Origin: Marinobacter piscis | GTDB lineage: Bacteria > Pseudomonadota > Gammaproteobacteria > Pseudomonadales > Oleiphilaceae | DNA: 64,000 nt | Direction: 5' to 3' | Assembly: GCF_007671655.1 (NCBI RefSeq) | Contig: NZ_VCGX01000003.1 | Span: 62,001-126,000 of the forward strand | Part shown: positions 1 through 8,360 of the stretch, in pieces | Layout of the letters: every line of letters begins with the position of its first letter | How positions within the stretch are numbered: position 1 is the first letter of the stretch | Translations under genes and position numbers: made by a program | The notes under the pieces: generated by a model | The model's input: only the letters and a program-made list of their open reading frames with translations | The model's database searches: none | What the model was told of the DNA's origin: nothing

Positions 1-1
1 T

Positions 2-1681
2 AATCAGGTATTGCTGGCGGAAAACCGCCCCGTATTCAGTGTCACTCTGGTGCCGGAGCGTGTTGGCGGCATGGATGAAACACTGGAGCAACTGGAGCGG
101 ATTCTTGAGGTCTCTGAAGAAGACCTGGAACGGTTCGAGAGGCGCCTGCGGGAACCCCGGCGCCCCTTTCAGGAAATCCCGCTGCGCTATGACCTGACTG
201 AGGACGAGATTGCCCGCCTGGCGGTGCACCGTCACCGGCTGCCCGGCGTTGAGGTAAGGGCAGAGCTTGTCAGGTACTACCCCCACAGTGAACTGACCGC
301 CCATGCACTGGGCTTTGTTGGCCGGATTAATCGTGACGAACTGCAGCGTATAGACCCGGTTAATTATGCAGGCACCAACTACATCGGAAAGTCCGGGGTT
401 GAGCGTTTCTATGAAAAGCTGCTGCACGGTGAAGTAGGGTATCAGCATGTGGAAACCAACGCCCGTGGGCGCATCCTCCGGGTTCTGGAGCGTGAAAGCC
501 CATCGCCGGGGGAAGACCTGCAATTGCATCTGGACTTACGCCTGCAGGCCCGTGCTCACGAACTTCTGGATGGCCGTCGTGGAGCGATTGTTGCGATCGA
601 ACCGAAAACAGGCGGGTTACTGGCTCTGGCCAGCGTACCGGGGTTTGATGCCAACAAGTTTGTGACCGGGATCAGTGTGCCGGACTACCGTGAACTCAGT
701 GAGAGCAAGGATAAGCCGCTGTTTAACCGGGCCTTGCGTGGTCAGTATGCGCCTGCGTCCACCCTCAAGCCTATGTTGGCCATTGCCGCTCTGGATAGCG
801 GTGCGGTCACCCGTGATCAGACGATATGGGACCCGGGTTATTTCCAGCTCAAACCTGGCGGCCGCCGATACCGGGACTGGAAACGGGGTGGCCATGGCTG
901 GGTAGACCTTACCCATGCCATGGCGCAGTCCTGCGATGTCTATTTTTATGAAGCCGCCGTTGAGATGGGTGTGGACACCATGCACAGCTATTTATCCCGT
1001 TTCGGATTTGGCGAGGACGCAACGCTGGATGTTTCCGGGGCGCTTAGCGGGCTGTTGCCGTCTCCGGACTGGAAACGGGCAATGCGCGATGAACCCTGGT
1101 ACCCGGGAGATTCTGTGAATCTCGGAATAGGACAGGGCTTTATGCTCGCTACACCTTTACAGATGGCGACAGCAACCGCTCTGATTGCAAACCGGGGTGA
1201 ATGGGTGGAGCCACGATTGCTGAAAGGTATCGAAGGCGATCAGTCCCTGGACGGCTTTTTGCCGAGTGAAACCCATGAACCGCTGAAACTCCAGAACCCG
1301 GATGACTGGGAGTTCATTGTTGAGGCCATGGCTGAAGTCATGCACGGATCCCGAGGCACGGCACGTGGAGCGGGGAGGGATGCACCCTACCGGATGGCCG
1401 GGAAAACCGGCACAGCGCAGGTGTTCAGCCTGGCCGAGGATGAAGAATATGATGCGGAAGAAATCCGTGAACGGTTGCGTGACCATGCACTGTTTGTCGG
1501 TTTTGCACCCGTGGAGAACCCGGAAATTGCGGTGGCGGTCATCGTTGAGAACGGAGGCGGTGGCAGCCGCACCGCGGCCCCGGTTGCCCGGGCCTTGTTT
1601 GATGCCTGGCTGCTGGAGTTTGCAGATACAGGCAATGACTCTCTGGTCAGTAAAACCGATTCGCAAAGTGAGGCACTGTGA
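2..1681 (+). CDS. mrdA: Penicillin-binding protein 2 (peptidoglycan D,D-transpeptidase), 5' end cut by window
   Basis: Class B penicillin-binding protein of the elongasome. It cross-links peptidoglycan along the side wall, partnered with the glycosyltransferase RodA encoded next. The reading frame is already open at the first bases (N-Q-V-L-L-A-E-N), so the cytoplasmic tail, the membrane anchor and the true start lie outside the window. About 559 residues are visible. The PBP dimerisation region is followed by the transpeptidase motifs S-T-L-K (near base 758, nucleophile Ser), S-C-D (near base 930) and K-T-G-T (near base 1403). The gene shares the TGATG junction with rodA, as in a standard mrdAB operon. 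The family and motifs are unambiguous; only the missing N-terminus limits the call. Confidence 0.96.
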   Translation, partial: NQVLLAENRPVFSVTLVPERVGGMDETLEQLERILEVSEEDLERFERRLREPRRPFQEIPLRYDLTEDEIARLAVHRHRLPGVEVRAELVRYYPHSELTAHALGFVGRINRDELQRIDPVNYAGTNYIGKSGVERFYEKLLHGEVGYQHVETNARGRILRVLERESPSPGEDLQLHLDLRLQARAHELLDGRRGAIVAIEPKTGGLLALASVPGFDANKFVTGISVPDYRELSESKDKPLFNRALRGQYAPASTLKPMLAIAALDSGAVTRDQTIWDPGYFQLKPGGRRYRDWKRGGHGWVDLTHAMAQSCDVYFYEAAVEMGVDTMHSYLSRFGFGEDATLDVSGALSGLLPSPDWKRAMRDEPWYPGDSVNLGIGQGFMLATPLQMATATALIANRGEWVEPRLLKGIEGDQSLDGFLPSETHEPLKLQNPDDWEFIVEAMAEVMHGSRGTARGAGRDAPYRMAGKTGTAQVFSLAEDEEYDAEEIRERLRDHALFVGFAPVENPEIAVAVIVENGGGGSRTAAPVARALFDAWLLEFADTGNDSLVSKTDSQSEAL

Positions 1682-2823
1682 TGTCTGTCCGGGAAGTGTA
1701 TACCTCAACGGCCAGTAACCCTCTTGGGCGCCCGAGAGGTTTCTGGTCGGCCCTGCATCTGGACCCTGTTCTCCTGATACTGCTTACTGCTCTGATTATT
1801 GGTGGTTTGTTTGTGCTGTACAGTGGTGCAGACCGCAATTTTGATGTCGTGAAAGCGCAGGCGATTCGTTTTGGCATAGCGTTTGTTGTGATGCTGGTCT
1901 TTGCTCAGCTTGATCCGTCCGTATTCCGGCGCTGGGCACCCTGGTTATATGCGGCTGGCCTTGCCGGCCTGGTGGCGGTGTTGCTTGTGGGTGTCGGGGC
2001 GAAAGGCGCCCAGCGCTGGCTGGCGCTTCCCGGATTGCCAAGGTTTCAGCCCTCAGAATTAATGAAGCTGGTCGTGCCTATGATGGCTGCGTGGTATCTT
2101 TCACGGCACTTCCTGCCACCCAGGTTGCCCCGTATAGGCATGAGTCTGATCGTTGTACTTTTGCCCATGGCTCTGATTGCCGTGCAACCCGACCTCGGAA
2201 CTGCATTGCTGGTGGGCATGGCCGGGTTGTTTGTGGTGTTTTTTGCCGGCATGAGCTGGCGGCTGATCAGTGCATTTGCAGTGATGATTTCTGTTGCAGC
2301 GCCGGTGTTGTGGTTTTTTGGTATGCGCGACTATCAGAAACAGCGTGTACTGACATTACTTGATCCCCAGAGTGACCCGCTGGGTGCTGGCTGGAATATT
2401 ATTCAGTCGAAAACAGCCATCGGGTCTGGTGGTTTCGAAGGCAAGGGCTGGCTTCAGGGCACGCAGTCGCACCTGGAGTTTTTGCCGGAGAGCCATACCG
2501 ACTTCATTGTAGCGGTACTGGCCGAAGAGTTCGGATTTATCGGTATGCTCGTGTTGCTCAGTATTTATCTGCTGATCATTCTCCGGTGCCTCTTTATTGC
2601 GGTGGTTGCCCAGGATTCGTTCAGCCGGCTGATTGCCGGTGCATTGACCATGACCTTCTTTATCTATGTGTTTGTAAACATTGGCATGGTAAGTGGTCTG
2701 CTGCCGGTCGTGGGTGTGCCTTTGCCGCTGATATCCTACGGCGGGACATCCACTGTGACCCTGATGGCAGCGTTCGGCATACTGATGTCGGTACACACCC
2801 ACCGCCGGATGATTTCAGCCTGA
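1681..2823 (+). CDS. rodA: Rod shape-determining protein RodA (SEDS glycosyltransferase)
   Basis: SEDS-family polytopic membrane protein of 380 residues that polymerises lipid II glycan strands with PBP2 during elongation. About ten hydrophobic segments are visible, starting with the helix at residues 20-45. Typical SEDS signatures are present: L-D-P-Q-S-D-P-L-G-A-G-W-N-I and the C-terminal V-G-V-P-L-P-L-I-S-Y-G-G. The ATG at 1681 overlaps the mrdA stop codon by one base. A GTG three bases upstream is possible but gives the same protein plus one residue. It is translationally coupled to mrdA. Confidence 0.96.
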   Translation: MSVREVYTSTASNPLGRPRGFWSALHLDPVLLILLTALIIGGLFVLYSGADRNFDVVKAQAIRFGIAFVVMLVFAQLDPSVFRRWAPWLYAAGLAGLVAVLLVGVGAKGAQRWLALPGLPRFQPSELMKLVVPMMAAWYLSRHFLPPRLPRIGMSLIVVLLPMALIAVQPDLGTALLVGMAGLFVVFFAGMSWRLISAFAVMISVAAPVLWFFGMRDYQKQRVLTLLDPQSDPLGAGWNIIQSKTAIGSGGFEGKGWLQGTQSHLEFLPESHTDFIVAVLAEEFGFIGMLVLLSIYLLIILRCLFIAVVAQDSFSRLIAGALTMTFFIYVFVNIGMVSGLLPVVGVPLPLISYGGTSTVTLMAAFGILMSVHTHRRMISA

Positions 2824-2928
2824 TGTCAGGCAGGTAATGGTGATCAGGGCACGGAACCCGTTACAATAGTCCGCAGCGCCGCATTTGTGGTTACCCGCTG
2901 GCGACGAACTTCAAAGGACATCCAAACA

Positions 2929-3858
2929 GTGATAGCAAACCGTTCAGGCTTATGCTTAATGGTGTTGGCAGCGCTGGCCATAGCCGGCTGCGCATCGGCG
3001 CCTGCACCTGCTCCCAAATCCGCGGGCCCCGACCATTCATCGCGGTATACCATTACCCAGGACAGGGCTCCCAGCGGAAACTTTGACGCTTCCGGGCTGT
3101 CAGACGCCAGTCCCGTATATATTGAGCCAGCGCGTGCGGGGAATAAACCCTCGTATACGGTGTGGGGTAAACGCTATTCCGTACTGGACAGTAATGATGG
3201 CTATGTCGCTCGTGGTACAGCAAGCTGGTACGGCGAGAAGTTTCATGGCCACAAGACATCCAATGGCGAAACGTTTGACATGTACAAGATGACGGCGGCC
3301 CACAAATCCCTGAGGATTCCCGGCTATGCACGAGTCACGAACCTCGATAATGGCCGTTCTGTGATTGTCCGTGTGAATGACCGGGGGCCCTTTCATGGTG
3401 ACCGTCTGATTGACTTGTCTTACGCCGCCGCCAAGAAGCTGGGTTATCAGTCCCACGGGACGGCGCAAGTGGAAGTTGCCGCCATAACTGTCAAACCGGA
3501 TGGCAGTATGTTCCTTGCGGGGCAGTCTTTTGAACCAGGGGCTCCGGCAACCGCGCCAAAATCACAGGAGTCCGTGTCTGTACCGGCAAACACCGTTGCA
3601 GACAATGAGAGCCGCGGCGGCGGGCTGTTTGTTCAGCTTGGTTCGTTCAGCAGCCGCGACCCTGCAGAGAAACTGCAGGGACACGCCGAAAGTCTGCTCG
3701 GCGATCCGGTGCGCGTGCGTGCCATTGAGACGGAAGCAGGACGCTTTCATCGGGTACAGGTTGGCCCTTTTCAGGATGAAAACAGCGCGCGAAAGACCCA
3801 GAGCCTTCTGGAAAACAGAGGGATCTCCAAATCCATAGTGCTGACCGAAACTGACTAA
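2929..3858 (+). CDS. rlpA: Septal ring lytic transglycosylase RlpA family lipoprotein
   Basis: Predicted outer-membrane lipoprotein of 309 residues that binds or cleaves denuded glycan strands. Starting at GTG 2929, with AAAGGA about ten bases upstream, gives a clean lipoprotein signal ending A-I-A-G-C. The start at 2887 would place an unlikely 14-residue basic extension before it. The middle holds the double-psi beta-barrel domain, with A-S-W-Y-G-E-K-F-H-G and V-N-D-R-G-P-F; the Glu and Asp are the residues expected for lytic activity in active RlpA. The last about 75 residues are a SPOR domain (F-V-Q-L-G-S-F ... R-V-Q-V-G-P-F), which targets denuded septal peptidoglycan. It lies between rodA and dacA, as in pseudomonads. 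Confidence 0.93.
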   Translation: MIANRSGLCLMVLAALAIAGCASAPAPAPKSAGPDHSSRYTITQDRAPSGNFDASGLSDASPVYIEPARAGNKPSYTVWGKRYSVLDSNDGYVARGTASWYGEKFHGHKTSNGETFDMYKMTAAHKSLRIPGYARVTNLDNGRSVIVRVNDRGPFHGDRLIDLSYAAAKKLGYQSHGTAQVEVAAITVKPDGSMFLAGQSFEPGAPATAPKSQESVSVPANTVADNESRGGGLFVQLGSFSSRDPAEKLQGHAESLLGDPVRVRAIETEAGRFHRVQVGPFQDENSARKTQSLLENRGISKSIVLTETD

Positions 3859-3894
3859 GTACCGGTTTGCATTAAGAAAAACACTTAACGACGA

Positions 3895-5088
3895 ATGAAT
3901 GGACCCATGGCATTAAAATCAGTTTTCCGCTCGCTTTCTTTTATTTCAGCGTCCCTCGCATTGGTGTTGATGCTTACTGTATCAGGCCAGGCCATGTCTC
4001 AGAGTGTGCTGATCCCGTCGCCACCGCAGATTGCCGGCAGCTCTTATGTACTGATGGACCCGAAAAGCGGTCGTATCATCATGGAGCAGAACAGTAATGA
4101 GCGTCTGCCGCCTGCCAGCCTGACCAAGATGATGACCGCCTACATTGTCGAGCGAGAGCTGGACGAGGGTCGTATCCGTATGTCGGATCAGGTTCCAATC
4201 AGCGTAAAGGCCTGGAAAACTGAAGGGTCCCGCACGTTTGTCAAAGAAGGAACCCGTGCCACAGTCGAGGACCTGCTTAAAGGCGTGATCATTCAGTCTG
4301 GTAACGACGCCTCGGTTGCACTGGCAGAATTTATTGCCGGAAGCGAAAGTGCCTTTGTGGATATCATGAATCAGCAGGCGCAGCTTCTGGGCATGAAAGA
4401 CACCAACTTCGAGAACGCAACCGGCCTGCCATCACCGGATCATTTTTCCACTGCGTATGATCTGGCCGTGCTGGCGCGGGCCATTATCAACGATTACCCG
4501 GAGAACTACCCGATATACGCGGAGAAGCACTTTACCTATAACAACATTCGTCAGCCCAACCGCAACAGCCTGCTGTGGCGGGATGAAAGTGTGGACGGCC
4601 TCAAAACCGGCCATACAGAAGAGGCGGGCTACTGCCTTGTGGCTTCAGCGAAACGCAATGATACGCGGTTTATTGCAACCGTGATGGGAACCAGCAGCAC
4701 GCAGGCCCGCTCCCAGGAAATCCAGAAAATGCTCAACTACGGGTTCCGCTATTACGAGAGCGAGCGTCTGTTCAGCGCCGGTCAGGAGCTGGTTGAAGCC
4801 AAAGTATGGGGCGGTGAGTCGGGTGAACTTTCGGTCGGAGTACTGGAAGACGCCTACGTTACGATCCCGCGTGGCTCCCGTGACAGTCTGGAGTCCAGCG
4901 TCGATCTTGATTCGGTGATCAAAGCACCGGTGCAGGCAGGTGATGAGCTGGGCCGGGTTAAGGTATCGCTTAATGGCGACGTGTTGGTTGACCAGCCGGT
5001 CGTTGCCCTGACTGAGGTTCCGGAAGGAGGCATTTTCAAACGTATCTGGGATGCCATTAAACTGTTTTTTGTACAGCTGTTTCAGTAA
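3895..5088 (+). CDS. dacA: D-alanyl-D-alanine carboxypeptidase (PBP5/6 type)
   Basis: Low-molecular-weight PBP of 397 residues that trims the terminal D-Ala of pentapeptides in the periplasm. A signal peptide with the hydrophobic core at residues 12-30 precedes the serine peptidase S11 domain. Its motifs are S75-L-T-K78, S135-G-N and K237-T-G-H. A C-terminal PBP5-C domain follows, ending in an amphipathic membrane-anchoring helix (residues about 378-397, I-F-K-R-I-W-D-A-I-K). The ATG at 3895 has no strong ribosome site. An ATG at 3907 would remove four residues and is equally plausible. The gene is linked to rlpA upstream and ybeD-lipB downstream. Confidence 0.95.
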   Translation: MNGPMALKSVFRSLSFISASLALVLMLTVSGQAMSQSVLIPSPPQIAGSSYVLMDPKSGRIIMEQNSNERLPPASLTKMMTAYIVERELDEGRIRMSDQVPISVKAWKTEGSRTFVKEGTRATVEDLLKGVIIQSGNDASVALAEFIAGSESAFVDIMNQQAQLLGMKDTNFENATGLPSPDHFSTAYDLAVLARAIINDYPENYPIYAEKHFTYNNIRQPNRNSLLWRDESVDGLKTGHTEEAGYCLVASAKRNDTRFIATVMGTSSTQARSQEIQKMLNYGFRYYESERLFSAGQELVEAKVWGGESGELSVGVLEDAYVTIPRGSRDSLESSVDLDSVIKAPVQAGDELGRVKVSLNGDVLVDQPVVALTEVPEGGIFKRIWDAIKLFFVQLFQ

Positions 5089-5118
5089 GGGCCTGCTGAG
5101 CCCGGGAGAGTAAGCGGC

Positions 5119-5388
5119 ATGAGTGAGCCGAAAGCACCAAAAATTGAGTTTCCATGCGACTACGCCATCAAAGTGATTGGCGATGCGGCACCGGATTTCA
5201 AAGAGTTCGTCGTAGGCGTTGTAGAACAGCATGCGCCGGGAATCTGTGAGGCCGATGTGTCCGTCAAGGATAGCCGGGAAGGGCGGTTCTGCTCTGTCCG
5301 GCTGAACATTGTCGCGACCGGAGAGCCACAACTGAAAGCTCTGTTCGAAGAGCTCAAGGCCAGTGGCCGTGTACACATGGTGCTATAA
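5119..5388 (+). CDS. ybeD: DUF493 family protein YbeD
   Basis: Small cytosolic protein of 89 residues with the ACT-like ferredoxin fold known for YbeD/DUF493. The whole length matches the family pattern: [10 protein letters not shown] near residue 13, and a C-terminal alternating strand ending in G-R-V-H-M-V-L. Biochemical function is not established. Its constant position between dacA and lipB, five bases before lipB here, suggests a link to lipoylation. A GGGAGAG ribosome site precedes the ATG. Confidence 0.9.
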   Translation: MSEPKAPKIEFPCDYAIKVIGDAAPDFKEFVVGVVEQHAPGICEADVSVKDSREGRFCSVRLNIVATGEPQLKALFEELKASGRVHMVL

Positions 5389-5393
5389 ACCCG

Positions 5394-6032
5394 ATGCCTG
5401 ATCTGATTGTGAGGTCTCTGGGGCAGCAGCCCTATCCGGACACCTGGGAAGCCATGAAAAGCTTCACAGCAGACAGGAACGAGCACACCACAGACGAGCT
5501 CTGGTGTCTGGAGCACCCCAGGGTCTACACTCAGGGGCAGGCCGGCAAGCCCGAGCATATTCTGGCGCCAGGTGACATACCGGTGATCCAGGTGGATCGT
5601 GGAGGGCAGGTAACCTACCACGGCCCGGGGCAGTTAGTGGTTTACCTGATGATCGGGCTGACCCGGCGCAAAATAGGTGTCCGCAAGCTGGTCGATATTA
5701 TCGAACAGGCCATTGTAGGTACACTGGCAGAGCAGGGTATTTCGGCAGCGCCGCGTCCGGATGCGCCGGGTGTGTATGTGAACGGGGCCAAGATAGCCTC
5801 CCTTGGCCTGAGAGTCAGGCGTGGATGCTCTTTTCACGGTCTGGCACTTAATGTATGTATGGATATGGAGCCTTTTCAGAGAATTAACCCCTGTGGTTAC
5901 GCCGGACTGGCCATGTGTCAGACAAGCGACTTTGTGGCTTCGGCGTCTGTTGAGGAAACGGAGAAGCGACTGGTCGCGCACCTGGTGGCCGGATTGGGAG
6001 ACTCCAGCGTTAGCTATTGCAAAGGTTGGTAA
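5394..6032 (+). CDS. lipB: Octanoyl-[acyl carrier protein]:protein N-octanoyltransferase LipB
   Basis: Transfers octanoate from ACP to the lipoyl domains of 2-oxoacid dehydrogenases and the glycine cleavage H protein, the first step of de novo lipoylation. The 212 residues match the family length. The acyl-thioester Cys is C167 in N-P-C-G-Y-A-G-L, and the catalytic Lys is K133 in G-A-K-I-A-S-L-G. The [12 protein letters not shown] motif near residue 69 is intact. Its pathway partner lipA is not adjacent; it lies at 27.2 kb on the other strand. Confidence 0.96.
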   Translation: MPDLIVRSLGQQPYPDTWEAMKSFTADRNEHTTDELWCLEHPRVYTQGQAGKPEHILAPGDIPVIQVDRGGQVTYHGPGQLVVYLMIGLTRRKIGVRKLVDIIEQAIVGTLAEQGISAAPRPDAPGVYVNGAKIASLGLRVRRGCSFHGLALNVCMDMEPFQRINPCGYAGLAMCQTSDFVASASVEETEKRLVAHLVAGLGDSSVSYCKGW

Positions 6033-6059
6033 ACACGGGTTGAAAAAGAAAGGAGACAC

Positions 6060-7505
6060 ATGTCATCCAGACGCTCAGGTAAATCAGTTTCCCGGATTAA
6101 AACCGGCAGCTTTGAACGTCGGCTGAGCCTCACCCGTGCCGGGCTTTTCGCCGGAACCCGTATGGCCTCCCATATGGCAACCAACTGGCTGAGTAGCAAG
6201 GAAACCCGGGAAGAGCGACATAAGGCCATGCTTTCCACTCAGGCCAGGTTTCTGGTCGACGAGCTGGGTAAGCTCAAAGGCAGTGTTGTTAAAATTGGCC
6301 AGGTGATGGCCCTTTACGGTGAACACTTTTTGCCCGAAGAAGTGACCACCGCCCTTCATACCCTCGAAGATCAGACCACCTCCCTTGAGTGGCCTGCGAT
6401 TGAGCGCGTGCTTAAAGCCGAGCTGGGCGATGAGAAACTTGCCCAGCTGGATATAGACCCGGATCCCATAGGGGCTGCCTCTCTGGGGCAGGTGCACCGT
6501 GCGGTCCGGCGCAGTGACGGGTTAGAGTTAGTACTTAAAATTCAGTATCCGGGTGTTGCCGACGCCGTCGACAGTGACCTGAACGCGGTCGCCCAGATAC
6601 TGAAAATGGCCCGCCTGGTAAGTTTTGGTCCGGAGTTTGAAGACTGGCTGGAAGAAGTCCGGGAGATGATGCACCGCGAAGTGGATTATCGCCTTGAAGC
6701 CAGCACGACTGAAAAGTTCCGTAAAATGCTGGCGGACGATCCCAGATTTATAGTGCCGCGAGTATTACCGGAGTATTCCAGTCCACAGGTGATAGCCTCC
6801 ACCTATGAGTATGGCCACCCGGTAAGTTCGGAAACCGTCGGGGAGTTGTCGCTGGAGCGACGCAGTGAGCTTGGAAAAGCAGCGCTTGAGCTTTTCTTTC
6901 GGGAACTGTTCATCTGGGGCGAGATTCAGACAGACCCCAACTTCGGGAATTATCGTATCCGGATTGCCGGTGAAGAAGGCGATGATACAGACCATGATCG
7001 TATTGTACTGCTCGACTTCGGCGCCGTGCAGGCTTACTCGCGAGAGTTTCTGGATCCGGTTATCCAGATGATTCAGGCTTCTTACGAGGACAACCTTGAA
7101 GCCGTAATTGATGGTGGTGTAAAACTTCGCTTCATGAGCAGGGACTGGCCACAAGACGTGCTGGAGACGTTCGGCCGTGTGTGCATGTCTGTACTGGAAC
7201 CCTTGTCCGGCGATCACGACAGCTGGCCGGATTACGCTGTTAACAGCAAAGGCCAGTATCGCTGGAAACAGAGTGACCTGCCCTCAAGAGTGGCGCGACA
7301 GGCCGCAAGGTCCGCTATCAGTCGTTACTTTCGGGTGCCGCCCAGTGAGTTTGTATTTCTTAATCGTAAGCTGATCGGGGTTTATACGTTTATCGCCGTG
7401 CTCTATTCAGAGTTTAACGGCGAGCCGCTGCTGCGCAAATACCTTTACGGGGAGGGTGACGACAGGCCGGATGCCTCTGCAACCAGCCAGAGTACAAAGG
7501 CGTAG
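6060..7505 (+). CDS. ABC1/AarF (UbiB-like) atypical kinase family protein
   Basis: Atypical protein-kinase-like ATPase of 481 residues. Relatives (UbiB, COQ8) support ubiquinone synthesis or lipid homeostasis. Family signatures are present: the K-x-G-Q helix (K-I-G-Q-V-M-A-L-Y-G, near residue 79), the alanine-rich loop A-A-S-L-G-Q-V-H-R-A replacing the kinase P-loop, and L-D-F-G-A-V in place of the DFG motif. No C-terminal transmembrane pair like that of UbiB is evident, so it is probably one of the soluble ABC1 paralogues rather than UbiB itself. AAAGGAG lies seven bases before the ATG. Its last 61 bases overlap the 3' end of the convergent yqaA-like gene. Confidence 0.85.
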   Translation: MSSRRSGKSVSRIKTGSFERRLSLTRAGLFAGTRMASHMATNWLSSKETREERHKAMLSTQARFLVDELGKLKGSVVKIGQVMALYGEHFLPEEVTTALHTLEDQTTSLEWPAIERVLKAELGDEKLAQLDIDPDPIGAASLGQVHRAVRRSDGLELVLKIQYPGVADAVDSDLNAVAQILKMARLVSFGPEFEDWLEEVREMMHREVDYRLEASTTEKFRKMLADDPRFIVPRVLPEYSSPQVIASTYEYGHPVSSETVGELSLERRSELGKAALELFFRELFIWGEIQTDPNFGNYRIRIAGEEGDDTDHDRIVLLDFGAVQAYSREFLDPVIQMIQASYEDNLEAVIDGGVKLRFMSRDWPQDVLETFGRVCMSVLEPLSGDHDSWPDYAVNSKGQYRWKQSDLPSRVARQAARSAISRYFRVPPSEFVFLNRKLIGVYTFIAVLYSEFNGEPLLRKYLYGEGDDRPDASATSQSTKA

Positions 7506-7888
7506 CGCAAGCCTTTGCCAATCCCCACAAGTACAATGAAATTAAGCCAGGGGACACGCATGATACCGCCAACCAGAGTCAGCGCATCACCACCCAGGGG
7601 CAGCCAGCCCAGCAATAACGACCACTGACCGTAGCGGTTAAAGCTGTTTCGGGCTTTATGCAGCCGCATCTCACTGATCGGAAACCAGCGCTTGTGCTTG
7701 AAGCGATCCACCTGCCTGCCAATAATGCCGTTAACGACGGACCCGAGCGTATTGCCCAGGGTAGCCCAGACCCAGAGCCACCACAGTGAGTAGCCTTGCA
7801 TAACCAGCGTGCCTGCGAGAATTTCGGAGTAGGCAGGCAGCAGGGTCGCCGCTGCAAAAGAGGTCAGAAACAGTGTCAGATAAACCAC
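7445..7888 (-). CDS. yqaA: YqaA family membrane protein (DedA/SNARE-associated superfamily)
   Basis: Polytopic inner-membrane protein of about 147 residues in the YqaA branch of the DedA/VTT superfamily. Members are implicated in lipid transport and envelope homeostasis, but this branch has no proven reaction. Four hydrophobic segments are visible, along with the family motifs A-A-T-L-L-P-A-Y-S-E near the N-terminus, G-N-T-L-G-S-V-V-N and the P-L-G-G-D-A-L-T-L-V-G-G loop. I chose GTG 7888 (AAGGAA six bases upstream) because an earlier in-frame ATG at 7939 would add a hydrophilic tail before the first helix. It converges on, and overlaps, the ABC1 kinase gene. Confidence 0.82.
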   Translation of the reverse strand: MVYLTLFLTSFAAATLLPAYSEILAGTLVMQGYSLWWLWVWATLGNTLGSVVNGIIGRQVDRFKHKRWFPISEMRLHKARNSFNRYGQWSLLLGWLPLGGDALTLVGGIMRVPWLNFIVLVGIGKGLRYAFVLWLVAEASGLSSPSP

Positions 7889-8023
7889 AGGGCATTCCTT
7901 GTATACGCTGGGGCTATGATAGCCATTCAAAGCATTCATTTTTTAACACTGTGCAATCATGGCATCATGACTGCAGTTTTTAACACCCCCGGTGGCATCC
8001 CGGGGCTACTATTCGGAGGAATT

Positions 8024-8269
8024 ATGGAGCAGGTAACGATTTACGGACGCACAAGCTGCGGGTTTTGTGTGCGTGCAAAAGGTATTTGCGAATCCCGTGG
8101 CATACCGTATACCTGGGTCGATATGATTGAGCACGACATGACCAAGGCAGATGTTGCCGAAAAGATTGGTCGCCCGGTTCACACTGTGCCGCAGATACTT
8201 GTGGGCGACAAGTACATTGGTGGGTATGACGAGTTTTCGGCCTATGTACGCCAGCAGGAAGCAAGCTGA
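8024..8269 (+). CDS. grxC: Glutaredoxin 3 (GrxC)
   Basis: Dithiol glutaredoxin of 81 residues that uses glutathione to reduce disulfides. The active site is C12-G-F-C15, a variant of the usual C-P-Y-C. The glutathione-binding T-V-P motif (H-T-V-P-Q-I-L-V) and the G-G-Y-D-E loop are conserved. CGGAGGA seven bases upstream marks the ATG at 8024. The gene stands alone, divergent from yqaA, and is closed by the terminator at 8301-8332. Confidence 0.92.
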   Translation: MEQVTIYGRTSCGFCVRAKGICESRGIPYTWVDMIEHDMTKADVAEKIGRPVHTVPQILVGDKYIGGYDEFSAYVRQQEAS

Positions 8270-8297
8270 GCTTCCGTATCATTGGTCTGAAGACATT

Positions 8298-8333
8298 AAA
8301 AAAGCCCTGTAGCGATAGCCGCAGGGCTTTTTA
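8298..8333. terminator. Bidirectional Rho-independent terminator between grxC and pfp
   Basis: The inverted repeat AAAGCCCTG / CAGGGCTTT has a 12-base loop. It is flanked by A-runs on the left and T-runs on the right, so it can end both the grxC transcript and the convergent phosphofructokinase transcript. Confidence 0.85.
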
Positions 8334-8360
8334 GTTATTTACGGCAGGTCAGGCGTCCGG

